Of a stretch of DNA of 64,000 bases, positions 17,791 to 26,362 are shown piece after piece; the first letter of the stretch is position 1, and each line of letters opens with the position of its first letter. Under the pieces are notes generated by a model. That model saw only the letters and a program-made list of their open reading frames with translations, was not told where the DNA came from and ran no database searches. Source of the stretch: Acetobacterium bakii. Lineage in GTDB: Bacteria > Bacillota > Clostridia > Eubacteriales > Eubacteriaceae. The stretch is from contig NZ_LGYO01000027.1 in assembly GCF_001263355.1 (NCBI RefSeq), positions 21,132-85,131 on the forward strand, read 5' to 3'. Made by a program: the position numbers and the translations under genes.

Positions 17791-18647
17791 TGTCTGATGA
17801 AAAAATAGAATATATCCAGTGGTATCCCGGTCACATGGCCAAAGCCAAACGGGAAATCAAAGAAAAAATGAAGCTCATTAACGTCGTGATCGAGGTAGTG
17901 GATGCACGGTTGCCCATATCCAGCAAGAACCCGGACATTAACGAGTACACCTGGAATAAGCAGCACATACTGTTAATGAATAAGTCCGATTTGGCAGATC
18001 CCTTTGTGAGTGAAGCCTGGATGGATTGGTTCAAAGGAAATACGAATATTCAACATGTCATGCTTTATGATGCCTTCGATCGGCGTTTGAAGGCTGAGCT
18101 CATTAAATTAATTCATTCTCTAAACGTAAAAAATAAGTTCCAAATGAAATGCCTGGTTTGCGGCATTCCCAATGCCGGAAAATCAACGGTCATCAATAGT
18201 CTGATCGGTAAAAAGAAAACCCAGATCGGGAATCGGCCGGGTGTAACCAGAGGCCAGCAATGGTTGAGCACCCCGGATAACCTGATGCTTTTGGATACCC
18301 CGGGGATTTTATGGCCTAAGTTTGATGATCCCATGGTTGGGCTTCACCTGGCATGGCTCGGTTCCATTAAAGACACGATTTATGAAAAAGAGAACATTGC
18401 CGCGGATCTGTTAAAATATCTGATTGCCTATTATCCCAAATATGTGGAGAATATTTATAAAATAACATTGGAAAACAAAAACTTCGTCGAAATTTATGAT
18501 GCCATTGCCAAAAGCCGTGGATTACTCATAAAAGGCGGAGAATATGATTATTCAAGAACCAGCGAACTGATTCTCAACGATTTTAAAAATGGCCGCATCG
18601 GCCGCATAACCCTTGAACGTCCAACCAGTAAAACCTTTATGGGGTAA
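17790..18647 (+). CDS. rbgA: Ribosome biogenesis GTPase RbgA (YlqF)
   Basis: Circularly permuted GTPase for late 50S assembly. About 285 residues. The G motifs appear in permuted order: G4 LLMNKSDLAD at about 62-71, G1 GIPNAGKSTVINSL at about 127-140, G2-type GVTRG and G3 LLDTPGI at about 168-174. A C-terminal helical domain follows. YIQWYPGHMAKAKREI is the family N-terminus. The start overlaps the lepB stop (TAATG); the upstream frame extends into lepB without an SD. Confidence 0.94.
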   Translation: MSDEKIEYIQWYPGHMAKAKREIKEKMKLINVVIEVVDARLPISSKNPDINEYTWNKQHILLMNKSDLADPFVSEAWMDWFKGNTNIQHVMLYDAFDRRLKAELIKLIHSLNVKNKFQMKCLVCGIPNAGKSTVINSLIGKKKTQIGNRPGVTRGQQWLSTPDNLMLLDTPGILWPKFDDPMVGLHLAWLGSIKDTIYEKENIAADLLKYLIAYYPKYVENIYKITLENKNFVEIYDAIAKSRGLLIKGGEYDYSRTSELILNDFKNGRIGRITLERPTSKTFMG

Positions 18648-18671
18648 AAAATCAATAAAACAACAAAAGTG

Positions 18672-18717
18672 AACGCTAATTCTTTAACCAGTAAAATGGT
18701 TAGAATTAGCGTTTTTT
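18672..18717 (+). terminator. Intrinsic terminator after rbgA
   Basis: AACGCTAATTCT (18672-18683) pairs with AGAATTAGCGTT (18702-18713). An inner TAACCA/TGGTTA stem extends it, and six T follow. Confidence 0.88.
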
Positions 18718-18774
18718 AGTATTCATAGCTTATCCTTGTTCGGTGAGAATAATTGGAACGATGCGGCAATTTAT

Positions 18775-18804
18775 TTGATAAATCCTGGGCACATGTAGTA
18801 TAAT
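18775..18804 (+). promoter_or_regulatory. Promoter for rnhB-yraN
   Basis: TTGATA at 18775-18780, an 18-base spacer and TATAAT at 18799-18804, about 50 bases before the rnhB ATG. Confidence 0.65.
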
Positions 18805-18856
18805 GATTTCAATAATAACACCCTTAAAATGACCCCAAAGAAAAAAGAGGTACCAT

Positions 18857-19633
18857 ATGATTGACATTCATAAGCAAACTGTTAAAGCTATCCATGAGGA
18901 ACTGGAAACACTTGAAATCAAAAACTGCCCTGAAATAATTTCCCTGCTGAAAGCAGATCCCAGACTCGCTGTTCAAAAGATGGGTTTGTCCCTCGAAAGA
19001 AAAGCGGGCGCATTGCTAATAGAAAAACAGCGGATTCAAAAGATGAAAGCAATGGAAAATGGCCATTATCAGGCGGGGATAAAATACATTGGAGGCATTG
19101 ACGAGGTTGGCCGGGGGCCCTTGGCAGGTCCTGTGGTTACCTGTGTTGTAGTCCTCAAACACGACTCTCAGATTCCGTACGTGAATGACTCTAAAAAGTT
19201 ATCTAAAAAGATGCGGGAAAGCCTGTGTCAACAACTTTTAGCCGAAGTTTTGGATTATGAAATTGGCGTGGTGGACAACCAAACCATTGATGAGATTAAT
19301 ATTCTGAACGCCACCAAAAAAGCCATGGCAGACTCGGTGGCAAAGCTTTCCATCCAGCCCGAGCTTTTGCTTCTTGATGCCATTAAAATTGATTCGAATA
19401 TTTCTCAGAAATCAATCATTCACGGGGATGCCACCTGCTATTGTATCGGTGCCGCCAGTATTATTGCCAAGGTTTTTCGGGACAATATGATGCTGGTTTA
19501 TCATGAAGAATATCCGGAGTATGGGTTTGATCACAACATGGGTTACGGTACAGCTCAGCACATCGAGGCCATTCACAAATACGGACTAACGCCGATTCAC
19601 CGCAGAAGCTTTGTCCGGAATTTGGGTTTTTAA
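18857..19633 (+). CDS. rnhB: Ribonuclease HII
   Basis: Cleaves RNA in RNA-DNA hybrids, including single ribonucleotides in DNA. 258 residues. The catalytic Asp-Glu is in GIDEVGRGPLAGPVVTCVV (about 80-98), and the other acidic residues are in LLLDAIKI and in the AASIIAKVFRDNMM region. An N-terminal extension of about 75 residues with a helical SMC-hinge-unrelated sequence is common in Bacillota RNase HII. The start follows GAGGTACC. Its stop overlaps the yraN ATG by one base. Confidence 0.94.
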   Translation: MIDIHKQTVKAIHEELETLEIKNCPEIISLLKADPRLAVQKMGLSLERKAGALLIEKQRIQKMKAMENGHYQAGIKYIGGIDEVGRGPLAGPVVTCVVVLKHDSQIPYVNDSKKLSKKMRESLCQQLLAEVLDYEIGVVDNQTIDEINILNATKKAMADSVAKLSIQPELLLLDAIKIDSNISQKSIIHGDATCYCIGAASIIAKVFRDNMMLVYHEEYPEYGFDHNMGYGTAQHIEAIHKYGLTPIHRRSFVRNLGF

Positions 19634-20001
19634 TGAAAACCCAAAATTATCAAAAAGGACAGCAGGGCGAAGAACTGGCGGTCACTTTTTTGACGAATGC
19701 AAATTACCGGGTTCTCGATCGAAATTACAAACGCTCAACCGGAGAAATTGATATTGTCATTCAAAAAGAAGAGACAATTGTCTTTGTGGAAGTGAAGTAT
19801 CGAAAAAATTTAAAGTATGGTTTTCCCCGGGAAGCTGTGAACCTGAGCAAACAAAAACGCATCGGAAAAACCGCATTATGGTACCTGAAAGAAAAAAAAC
19901 TTTTCGATGTCAGTGTGCGGTTTGATGTGCTTGAAATTTATTTTGAAGACGATGGAAAAAGAGTGATTAATCACTACGAAAATGCCTTTATGCTGCGCTG
20001 A
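19633..20001 (+). CDS. YraN / UPF0102 family putative endonuclease
   Basis: 122 residues with the restriction-endonuclease-like core GEIDIVIQKEETIVFVEVKYRK (D...ExK nuclease motif, about 36-57) and the leading QKGQQGEELAVTFL. The family nearly always follows rnhB. The biochemical role is poorly defined. It is translationally coupled to rnhB and followed by a bidirectional terminator. Confidence 0.9.
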   Translation: MKTQNYQKGQQGEELAVTFLTNANYRVLDRNYKRSTGEIDIVIQKEETIVFVEVKYRKNLKYGFPREAVNLSKQKRIGKTALWYLKEKKLFDVSVRFDVLEIYFEDDGKRVINHYENAFMLR

Positions 20002-20026
20002 TTGATTTTAAAAAGCTTTTTAAATA

Positions 20027-20076
20027 AACAGGCGACAGGGATTGTTTATTTGCAATCACTATCGCCTGTTCTAATT
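20027..20076. terminator. Bidirectional terminator hairpin
   Basis: AACAGGCGACAGGGATTG (20027-20044) pairs, with two mismatched or wobble positions, with CAATCACTATCGCCTGTT (20053-20070). TCTAATTTTTT follows on the plus strand, and AAATAAAC supplies a T-rich tract on the minus strand. It serves the convergent yraN and 20096-20416 genes. Its first 12 bases equal part of the NHE core, though the folding differs. Confidence 0.75.
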
Positions 20077-20095
20077 TTTTAAATAATATTTCTGT

Positions 20096-20416
20096 TTATT
20101 GGCCGTCATCCACTGAAATCAAAAAAACCTTTTCAGAGTAAGAACCCTTGCTTTCTTTGTTTTGGAGCTTCAAGTAATCGATGTGAAGAGGTTCGAAGTC
20201 GTAGACTTCCACAATGGTGTCCAACAATTCATAAATATCAGAAATTTCATCTTCCGAGGGTCTCTTAGAAAATACTTCCGCCTTTTCAATGAGCTTTTCT
20301 TTTAGAGCGTCCTTAATTTCTGATTGACCCAGGATCTTAAACTCACAGGTCCGTCCGCTTTCTCTAATAATTTCAGGGATTTTGTCTCTGACAAGTTTGT
20401 TATATTCTACTTTCAT
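20096..20416 (-). CDS. MazG/HisE-like nucleotide pyrophosphohydrolase
   Basis: 106 residues starting MKVEYNKLVRDKIPEIIRES, the hallmark of a phosphoribosyl-ATP pyrophosphohydrolase-like (all-alpha NTP-PPase) family. Acidic helices carry the probable Mg-binding residues (EKAEVF...EDEISDIYELLDTIVEVY). It is probably a house-cleaning enzyme for non-canonical nucleotides rather than a histidine-biosynthesis enzyme, since no his gene is near. SD GAGGTGATACATT precedes the ATG. Confidence 0.8.
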   Translation of the reverse strand: MKVEYNKLVRDKIPEIIRESGRTCEFKILGQSEIKDALKEKLIEKAEVFSKRPSEDEISDIYELLDTIVEVYDFEPLHIDYLKLQNKESKGSYSEKVFLISVDDGQ

Positions 20417-20435
20417 AATGTATCACCTCGAGTTT

Positions 20436-20465
20436 ATTATACCCAATGTAGGCTAGGAAAAACAA
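20436..20465 (-). promoter_or_regulatory. Promoter for the MazG-like gene
   Basis: On the minus strand TTGTTT (20465-20460), an 18-base spacer, then TATAAT (20441-20436), just upstream of the SD. Confidence 0.55.
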
Positions 20466-20630
20466 GCGAAAAAACAGTAATTTAAGAAAAAAGCTTTCAA
20501 ATCCTGATTAAAGTAACAAAGTAAAAATGAAAAGGGATTCATTCATATTATTTACTGGAGAGTATTTTAAATACACGAAAGAGTGATATAATAATAAAAA
20601 AAGCTTTGTAAAGAGATGGTGCGATTTTTG

Positions 20631-20807
20631 ATGGATAAAAACAACAAGTTTAACGAGGAAATAATCAATCTGATTAGTCAGGGTGATAATAATCGAGTCG
20701 AATTCAGACGCCATAGCAACGACTCGAATTTATTGGCAGGTTATATCATCATTTGCAAACGCATCTGGCGGTAAATTGGTTATTGGGGTAAAAGAAAAGG
20801 AGATACC
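20631..20807 (+). pseudogene. Remnant of an AlbA_2 (Schlafen-type) DNA-binding domain gene
   Basis: ATG 20631 opens a frame reading MDKNNKFNEEIINLISQGDN then RVEF, which matches the start of AlbA_2/Schlafen-like domains (helix followed by ..VEFK). The frame hits a stop at about 20772. In the +1 frame, from about 20749, the DNA reads SFANASGGKLVIGVKEKEIP, the domain's diagnostic FANxxGGxLxIGV strand. A single frameshift near 20740-20750 would join the halves. The rest of the gene is missing, and the SGNH hydrolase ORF overlaps the end. This is a decayed fragment of a DNA-binding regulator or helicase-like gene. Confidence 0.6.
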
Positions 20808-20810
20808 TAT

Positions 20811-21506
20811 ATGGACATTAAAAAGCAGATTGCGGTATATGGAGATTCAATTTTAAAAGGTGTGATGTTGGATAAAGAAAGTCAGAAGTATTTTTTTTCC
20901 AAAGAAAGTGTAGCTAAAATTCTGGAAAAATTAATACCATTTCAAATCCATAATCATTCAAAATTCGGCTGTACCATTGAAAAAGGTCATAAATATCTGA
21001 CAAACGGATTAAAAAAAGGCCTTGACTGTGAAATTGTGCTTCTGGAATATGGCGGAAATGATTGCGATTATGATTGGGAAGCTGTGTCAGCCAGCCCCGA
21101 AGAAAATCATCTTCCCCATACACCCCTGGATTTATTCAAAAGAACCTTTCGCGAAATCATTGCTGAGTTAAATGAGCACGGCATCCGACCATTGCTGATG
21201 TCGCTTCCGCCAATTGATGCGGAAAAGTATCTGTCCTGGATTACCCGCAATGGACTGAGTAAGGAAAATATAACAAAATTTCTTGGTGATGTGCAAATGA
21301 TTTACCGCTTTCAAGAGCTGTATTCAAACACCATAGCACTTATTGCAGCGGAAACGGGAAGTCTATTTATTGATGTACGCAGCCGTTTTCTAGACAAGCG
21401 TAATTTCAAAGAATTAATCTGTGAGGATGGCATTCATCCAAACGCCGAGGGTCATAAGCTGATCAGTCAGACATTTATGGACTTTGTTTCTTTGCATGCA
21501 TCTTAA
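20811..21506 (+). CDS. SGNH/GDSL-family hydrolase
   Basis: A 231-residue serine esterase-type protein. Block I is AVYGDSILKG (Ser about 13), the Gly/Asn of the oxyanion hole is in LEYGGNDCDYDW, and block V CEDGIHPNAEGHKL holds the Asp and His. There is no signal peptide, so it is intracellular, unlike many lipases of this fold. The ATG follows AAAGGAGATACCT. The substrate is unknown; carbohydrate or lipid acyl esters are typical. It stands alone downstream of a decayed AlbA_2 gene. Confidence 0.82.
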   Translation: MDIKKQIAVYGDSILKGVMLDKESQKYFFSKESVAKILEKLIPFQIHNHSKFGCTIEKGHKYLTNGLKKGLDCEIVLLEYGGNDCDYDWEAVSASPEENHLPHTPLDLFKRTFREIIAELNEHGIRPLLMSLPPIDAEKYLSWITRNGLSKENITKFLGDVQMIYRFQELYSNTIALIAAETGSLFIDVRSRFLDKRNFKELICEDGIHPNAEGHKLISQTFMDFVSLHAS

Positions 21507-21612
21507 TAATGAGACAAAAGAATGTTTCATAGAGTGATTGAAGTGAGAAAAACAACGGACTATTAGCGGTATGAATCTATTTATTAAGAAAAACTTGTCC
21601 AATAAATAAAAG

Positions 21613-21642
21613 TTGACAGTGCAATTCATAGTGTGCTATGAT
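21613..21642 (+). promoter_or_regulatory. Extended -10 promoter for glpP
   Basis: TTGACA at 21613-21618, an 18-base spacer ending TGC, and TATGAT at 21637-21642. The start site would lie about a dozen bases before the glpP ATG, giving a very short leader. Confidence 0.75.
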
Positions 21643-21662
21643 TTTTGAAACGAGGATAGTCA

Positions 21663-22217
21663 ATGAGTAACATAGAATTTAACGAATTTGAGGTCATCCC
21701 ATCCATTCGCAAGCTGAATAATTTGGAAGTCGCCCTTGAAAGTGATGCCAGGATAATTTTGCTCACCGATGCCCATATCGCTAATCTTAAAACATTAGTG
21801 GAAATGGTTCATTCAAAAGGTAAAAAAGCATTGGTCAATCTTGAGTTAATCGGCGGTTTTGGTAAAGATCACGTCGGCATGAAACTGTTGAAAAACCATT
21901 ATCATGTTGATGGGGTTATGTCAACTGACAGCGGTAAGCTGGGAATGGCGAAACGCTATGAACTTTTTACAATCCAACGTTTTTTTCTTATTGATTCACG
22001 ATCCTTCGAAACAACTATGAAAATTCTGGAATCTGCACGAGTTGACGGCGCCGAAGTGTTGCCGGCAATTACGGCCATGGATTTGTTTGATGATTTGATG
22101 CAGGTAGCCAGGATCCCGCTGCTTGCCGGAGGCTTCATCAGGGATCGGGAAATGCTAAATAAGATAAGAGAACGCGGCTTTAAGGGTGTCACGATAAGTG
22201 ACAAGTCCCTGTGGTAA
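21663..22217 (+). CDS. glpP: Glycerol-3-phosphate-responsive antiterminator GlpP
   Basis: A 184-residue TIM-barrel-like RNA-binding antiterminator. The family pattern is clear: IILLTDAHIANLKTLVEMVHSKGK, VNLELIGGFGKD, VDGVMSTDSGKLGMAKR, QRFFLIDSRS and PLLAGGFIRDREM. In Bacillus, GlpP binds glycerol 3-phosphate and prevents termination in glp leaders. It heads the 22.5-28.9 kb operon, and a strong terminator lies 40 bases after its stop, the natural target. It is therefore likely both the first gene and the regulator of that operon. Confidence 0.9.
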   Translation: MSNIEFNEFEVIPSIRKLNNLEVALESDARIILLTDAHIANLKTLVEMVHSKGKKALVNLELIGGFGKDHVGMKLLKNHYHVDGVMSTDSGKLGMAKRYELFTIQRFFLIDSRSFETTMKILESARVDGAEVLPAITAMDLFDDLMQVARIPLLAGGFIRDREMLNKIRERGFKGVTISDKSLW

Positions 22218-22256
22218 ATACAACAGAATAAAAGGCCTGGATGGTAATTGTGTGAG

Positions 22257-22310
22257 TCCTGCTTAATGGATGTGACGTTTTTAGTCGCATCCATTAAGCA
22301 GGATTTTTTT
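22257..22310 (+). terminator. Strong terminator, probable GlpP-controlled attenuator
   Basis: A 20-bp stem (22257-22276 with 22284-22303, one G-U pair), a seven-base loop and seven T. It lies between glpP and the kinase gene, so operon expression beyond glpP should require antitermination or a second promoter. Confidence 0.85.
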
Positions 22311-22390
22311 ATAGAAAACTGTAAACGAATCCAGTGAAAAATGTTGAAAATTAATGGATAATTGCATAATTTAAAAGAATCGAACGATGG

Positions 22391-22513
22391 TTGCTTTGAT
22401 GTCAGTTTTCACAAACTATTTTGTAACGTGCAGGCGAACAGGCAATAGCCTGTCCAACCTGCAGTGTAAAAATTGTTTCGTGTAAATTGGCAGCGAAGCT
22501 CACAGTAGTTGTG
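22391..22513 (+). repeat. Nested-hairpin element NHE-3
   Basis: Full-length homologue of NHE-2 in the opposite orientation. It shares TTGCTTTGATGTCAGTTTTC at the left and TGGCAGCGAAGCTCACAG at the right. The core at 22433-22455 is GGCGAACAGGC + AATA + GCCTGTCC, enclosed by TGCAGG/CCTGCA, where NHE-2 has TATAGG and CC-G-TATA. It ends with a small CACAG/TTGTG hairpin. It lies within the leader of the kinase gene, downstream of the glpP terminator. The rest of 22311-22552 shows no other feature. Confidence 0.8.
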
Positions 22514-22552
22514 TAATTAATTATTAAAATTTGAAAATGGAGGATTAAAAAC

Positions 22553-24052
22553 ATGGGGAAATATTTAATCGGTCTTGATAATGGCGGCACAATGATTAAG
22601 GCCGCCATCTATGATTTAAAAGGCAGGGAAATCGCCATTTCCAGTACAAAAACAGCGATGTTTCAGCCCGAGCCCGGCTTCACCGAACGCGATGTTGAGG
22701 AAATGTGGCAAGCCAATGTTTCTGCCATTAAAGGCGTCCTGAAAAAAGCCGGAATAAAGGGCAGTGAAGTGATCGGACTGGCCGCCACCGGTCACGGAAA
22801 CGGTATGTATCTCATCCAGGCAGACGGCAAGCAGGCCTACAATGGCATGATTTCCACGGATGTTCGGGGGAAAGAGTACGTCATCCAATGGATGAAGGAT
22901 GGCACCTTTGAAAAGATCCTGCCAAAAACCATGCAATCCGTTTGGGCCGGACAACCAACCACATTGTTGCGGTGGTTCCTGGATTATAAACCGGAAGTCA
23001 TTGAAAACACCAAATGGATTTTTATGTGTAAGGATTATATTCGGTTTCGATTAACCGGTGAAGCCTTTGGGGAAATTGCTGATATGTCAGGCTCGAGCAT
23101 TATGAATGTCCGGGATGTAAAATATGATATTGATTTGTTAAAGGATATGGGACTTGAATCCATTTACGATAAGCTTCCACCACTGCGCTATTCAGGAGAA
23201 GTGTGTGGCAAGATCACTAAAGAAGTGGCAGAACTTACGGGTCTGGCAGAAGGCACCCCGGTTGCCGGAGGCTGTATGGACATTCATGCATCCGCCATGG
23301 CAGTGGGGATCACTGATGAAGAAAAAATGTGTGTGGTTGCGGGAACCTGGAGTATTAATGAGTACATCAGCAAGAAACCGGTGGTGGATAAGGATTTATT
23401 CATGACTTCCATATATCCGATTCCCGGATACTGGATGATCATGGAAGGCAGTCCGACCTCCGCCAGTAATTTGGAATGGTTTTTAACTGAAATTCTGAGA
23501 GACGTGGACCTCAAGAATCAGGATGTCTATGATTATTCGAATAATTGTGTAGACTGCCTTGGCGATCAGGATTGTGGAATTGTCTTTCTGCCGTTTCTTT
23601 ATGCCAGCAACGTCAATATTAATGCAAAGGCCTGCTTTATTGGACTAAACAGCTACCACAACCGTGATAACATGCTCAGAGCCGTTTATGAAGGAATCGT
23701 GTTCAGTCACAAATATCATATTCAAAAATTGCTTAAATATCGGAAAGCACCCAAGAGCATAAGAATTGCTGGTGGGGTTGCCCGGTCCAAGGTCTGGGTT
23801 CAAATGTTTGCGGATATTCTCCAGGTCCCCATTGAAGTCACTGACTGCAGTGAACTGGGAGCTTTGGGAGCCGCCATCTGCGCCGGGGTTGCAACCGGGG
23901 AATACAAGAGCTTTAAAGCCGCCTCGGATGTAATGGTAGACATCGCTTTTACGGCCACACCCAATCCTGAAAAGTTCGCCATGTATGATAAAAAATACAA
24001 CCGTTATCTGAAGATTATCAATGCATTGGATGGCATTTGGGATGAATATTAA
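22553..24052 (+). CDS. FGGY-family carbohydrate kinase, L-xylulokinase-like
   Basis: A 499-residue sugar kinase of the hexokinase/acetate kinase fold. The N-terminal phosphate motif is YLIGLDNGGTMIKAAIYD, and the C-terminal FGGY adenosine region reads IRIAGGVARSKVWVQMFADI and LGALGAAICAGVA. ERDVEEMW, ATGHGNGMYL and WAGQPTTLLRWF recall LyxK (L-xylulose kinase) more than GlpK or XylB, judged by memory. The ATG follows GGAGGATTAAAAAC. Operon context: SDR, FAD dehydrogenases and a class II aldolase under GlpP. The substrate may be a ketopentose or polyol-derived ketose. Confidence 0.82.
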   Translation: MGKYLIGLDNGGTMIKAAIYDLKGREIAISSTKTAMFQPEPGFTERDVEEMWQANVSAIKGVLKKAGIKGSEVIGLAATGHGNGMYLIQADGKQAYNGMISTDVRGKEYVIQWMKDGTFEKILPKTMQSVWAGQPTTLLRWFLDYKPEVIENTKWIFMCKDYIRFRLTGEAFGEIADMSGSSIMNVRDVKYDIDLLKDMGLESIYDKLPPLRYSGEVCGKITKEVAELTGLAEGTPVAGGCMDIHASAMAVGITDEEKMCVVAGTWSINEYISKKPVVDKDLFMTSIYPIPGYWMIMEGSPTSASNLEWFLTEILRDVDLKNQDVYDYSNNCVDCLGDQDCGIVFLPFLYASNVNINAKACFIGLNSYHNRDNMLRAVYEGIVFSHKYHIQKLLKYRKAPKSIRIAGGVARSKVWVQMFADILQVPIEVTDCSELGALGAAICAGVATGEYKSFKAASDVMVDIAFTATPNPEKFAMYDKKYNRYLKIINALDGIWDEY

Positions 24053-24070
24053 AATTGAGGAGAAAAGAGA

Positions 24071-24829
24071 ATGGATTTAAAACTACAGGGAAAAAATGCC
24101 ATTATTACTGGGGGATCCCGTGGCGTCGGACGGGCGATTGCCCTGGGCCTTGCGGCCGAAGGGGTTAATATTGCCGTGACAGCCCGGGCATTAACCCCAA
24201 ATATTCAGGCTGTTATTGAAGAAGCTAAAGCCATGGGGGTTAAGGCCTATGCCATTGCAGCAAATCTGGAAAATCCGGCTGAGACCATTGATATGATGCA
24301 AGAAGCGCAAAAGCTGCTTGGGGATTTAGATATCCTGATTAATAATGCTGGCATCTGGCTGACCGGCTGGATTCAGGATATTCCCCTGGAGGATTGGGAA
24401 CTGACCATGAATGTCAACCTCACCGCACCTTTTCAGACTTCGCAGTTTTTTGCAAAAGCAAACCTGGAAAAAGGACGGCCCGGAAAAATCATAAATGTGA
24501 ATTCCCAGGCAGCTTTTAACGGGTCCACCACTGGGCATGCCCATTATGCTGCCAGTAAAGCGGGCATGGTGGCCTTGACCATTTCCATGGCCCGGGAACT
24601 TTCCTCCAGGGGAATCACCGTAAACGGCATTGCCCTGGGGGTTGTGGATACAGATTTGATTCGGGAAAATATCAAAGCGAATCCCGGATACTATGAGAGT
24701 CGTATTCCCATTGGTCGAGTGGCTCAACCAGAGGATGTGGCAAATATCGTGGTATTTCTAGCCTCGGAACCCGCAGCTTATCTTACCGGAACCACCCTGG
24801 ATGCCACCGGCGGGATGCTGATGCGATAG
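24071..24829 (+). CDS. Short-chain dehydrogenase/reductase
   Basis: A 252-residue NAD(P)-dependent SDR. The Rossmann motif is TGGSRGVGRAIA at about 14-25, the structural motif NNAGIW, the catalytic Ser in NVNSQAAF, and YAASK with the Tyr-Lys pair. It lies 18 bases after the kinase gene with its own SD (GAGGAGAAAAGAG). In this operon it may oxidise a polyol or reduce a ketose. It is distinct from the FabG at 59522-60262. Confidence 0.85.
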   Translation: MDLKLQGKNAIITGGSRGVGRAIALGLAAEGVNIAVTARALTPNIQAVIEEAKAMGVKAYAIAANLENPAETIDMMQEAQKLLGDLDILINNAGIWLTGWIQDIPLEDWELTMNVNLTAPFQTSQFFAKANLEKGRPGKIINVNSQAAFNGSTTGHAHYAASKAGMVALTISMARELSSRGITVNGIALGVVDTDLIRENIKANPGYYESRIPIGRVAQPEDVANIVVFLASEPAAYLTGTTLDATGGMLMR

Positions 24830-24906
24830 CAACAAAAGAGAAAAGGGTAGTTCTCACACCATGAATACTATCCTTGGAAACATGGGAATTAAGAAAGGAA
24901 ATTAAA

Positions 24907-26361
24907 ATGAGTCATTATGATGTTATCATCATCGGAGGGGGCATTACTGGAACCGCTATTGCTCACGAATTGTCAAAATACGAAATTAAAACAGGCCTTC
25001 TTGAACGCGGTACCGATATTGGTATCGGGGCTACCAAAGGCAACGGAGGAGTAGTTCACCAGGGATATGATCCAAAGCCCGGAAGCCTTAAAGCGAAAAT
25101 CAATGTTGAAGGAGCTAACATGTACCCACGGCTTTCCAAAGAGCTGGGTTTTGGGATGATTAATCCCGGACTTTTTGTCATTGGTTTTGGCGAAGCAGAT
25201 CTTGAGGTGCTTAAATACAAACGTGACAACGGCATTAAAAATGGTGTGAAAGGTTTGGAAATTATCAGCGCAGAGCAAATGCGAAAAAAAGAGCCACACC
25301 TGGCGCCAAATGTTACCCAGGGTCTTTATTCACCCACTACCACCGTTGTGGATACCTTTGAGGTCGCCATTGCCTTTGCAGAAAATGCCAAAGATAACGG
25401 CGTGGATATTTTTACCAATCAGAAGGTACTGTCCATCGATAAAAATAAAAGTGGTTTTGTGATTAAAACAAAAAATGCCGCATTTAACTGTGATTATATC
25501 GTAAATGCCGCCGGTAATCATGCTGATGAAGTGGCAAAACTGCTGGACATTTACGAATATGAAATAAAGCCACGCCATGGTGATCTTATGGTTTTGGACA
25601 AAGATCTCAGCTTTAAACCAAATACGGTTATGTTCCCGGTTCCCAGCCCGGAGTCAAAGGGCATAGCTTGTATTCCAACCATTCACGGAAATACAATTAT
25701 CGGGTCAACAGCAACGATGTTAGACGATAAAGAGGACGTGGTAAACTATCGACATGGTATCCAGGAACTCATTGACGGCGTCCACCGGATTTTACCGGAG
25801 CTTGAAACAAACCGGGTCATTCGAACCTTCGCAGGGCTTCGCCCGGTGGTGATCAACAATAACAATGATTTTTTTATTGCCGAATCACAAACCGTGAAAG
25901 GGTTTATTCACGTTGCCGGAATCCAGTCTCCCGGGGTTGCCTCGGCGCCGGCCATTGGCGAACATGTTCGTGATTTGCTGGCCAATGCCGGCCTCTCTTT
26001 AAAAAACAAGCTAAGCTACAATCCCTATCGGGAGAAAAAAGTCGTCTTCAATCAGCTCACCATAGAAGAACAAGATAAACTCATTCAGAGCAATCCGGCC
26101 TATGGAAAAATTGTGTGCCGCTGCGAAACCGTTACCGAGGGTGAAATTGTCGACGCCATCCACGGGGTTATCGGTGCCCATACCTTTGATGCCATTAAAC
26201 GGCGTACCCGAGCGGGAATGGGACGGTGTCAAAGCGGATTCTGTCAATACAAGGTTCTGTCAATCATTGCCCGGGAATTAGCTATTCCCGTGGATCAGGT
26301 TCTGCTGGAAGATTTGGGAACTGAACTATTGCGCGGCAAAGTAAAAACAGGGGAGGCTTAA
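24907..26361 (+). CDS. FAD-dependent glycerol-3-phosphate dehydrogenase-like oxidoreductase (GlpA-like) with BFD-type Fe-S domain
   Basis: About 484 residues. An N-terminal DAO-type FAD domain (YDVIIIGGGITGTAIAHELS, about 3-22; LKPRHGDLMVLDKD; FAGLRPV) is followed by a C-terminal BFD-like [2Fe-2S] domain from about 405 (VCRCETVTEGEIVDAI and GRCQSGFCQYKV). This fused form occurs in clostridial glp operons beside the next two genes. I chose ATG 24907 after AAAGGAAATTAAA; the frame extends 11 codons upstream without an SD. It probably oxidises glycerol 3-phosphate or a phosphorylated polyol with its partners. Confidence 0.87.
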   Translation: MSHYDVIIIGGGITGTAIAHELSKYEIKTGLLERGTDIGIGATKGNGGVVHQGYDPKPGSLKAKINVEGANMYPRLSKELGFGMINPGLFVIGFGEADLEVLKYKRDNGIKNGVKGLEIISAEQMRKKEPHLAPNVTQGLYSPTTTVVDTFEVAIAFAENAKDNGVDIFTNQKVLSIDKNKSGFVIKTKNAAFNCDYIVNAAGNHADEVAKLLDIYEYEIKPRHGDLMVLDKDLSFKPNTVMFPVPSPESKGIACIPTIHGNTIIGSTATMLDDKEDVVNYRHGIQELIDGVHRILPELETNRVIRTFAGLRPVVINNNNDFFIAESQTVKGFIHVAGIQSPGVASAPAIGEHVRDLLANAGLSLKNKLSYNPYREKKVVFNQLTIEEQDKLIQSNPAYGKIVCRCETVTEGEIVDAIHGVIGAHTFDAIKRRTRAGMGRCQSGFCQYKVLSIIARELAIPVDQVLLEDLGTELLRGKVKTGEA

Positions 26362-26362
26362 A

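Noticed and set aside
22257..22310. glpP terminator as another NHE copy (it starts GTCCTG like some NHE arms)
   Set aside because: It is a simple 20-bp stem with a seven-base loop and T-tract, with no core, middle stem or NHE flanks.
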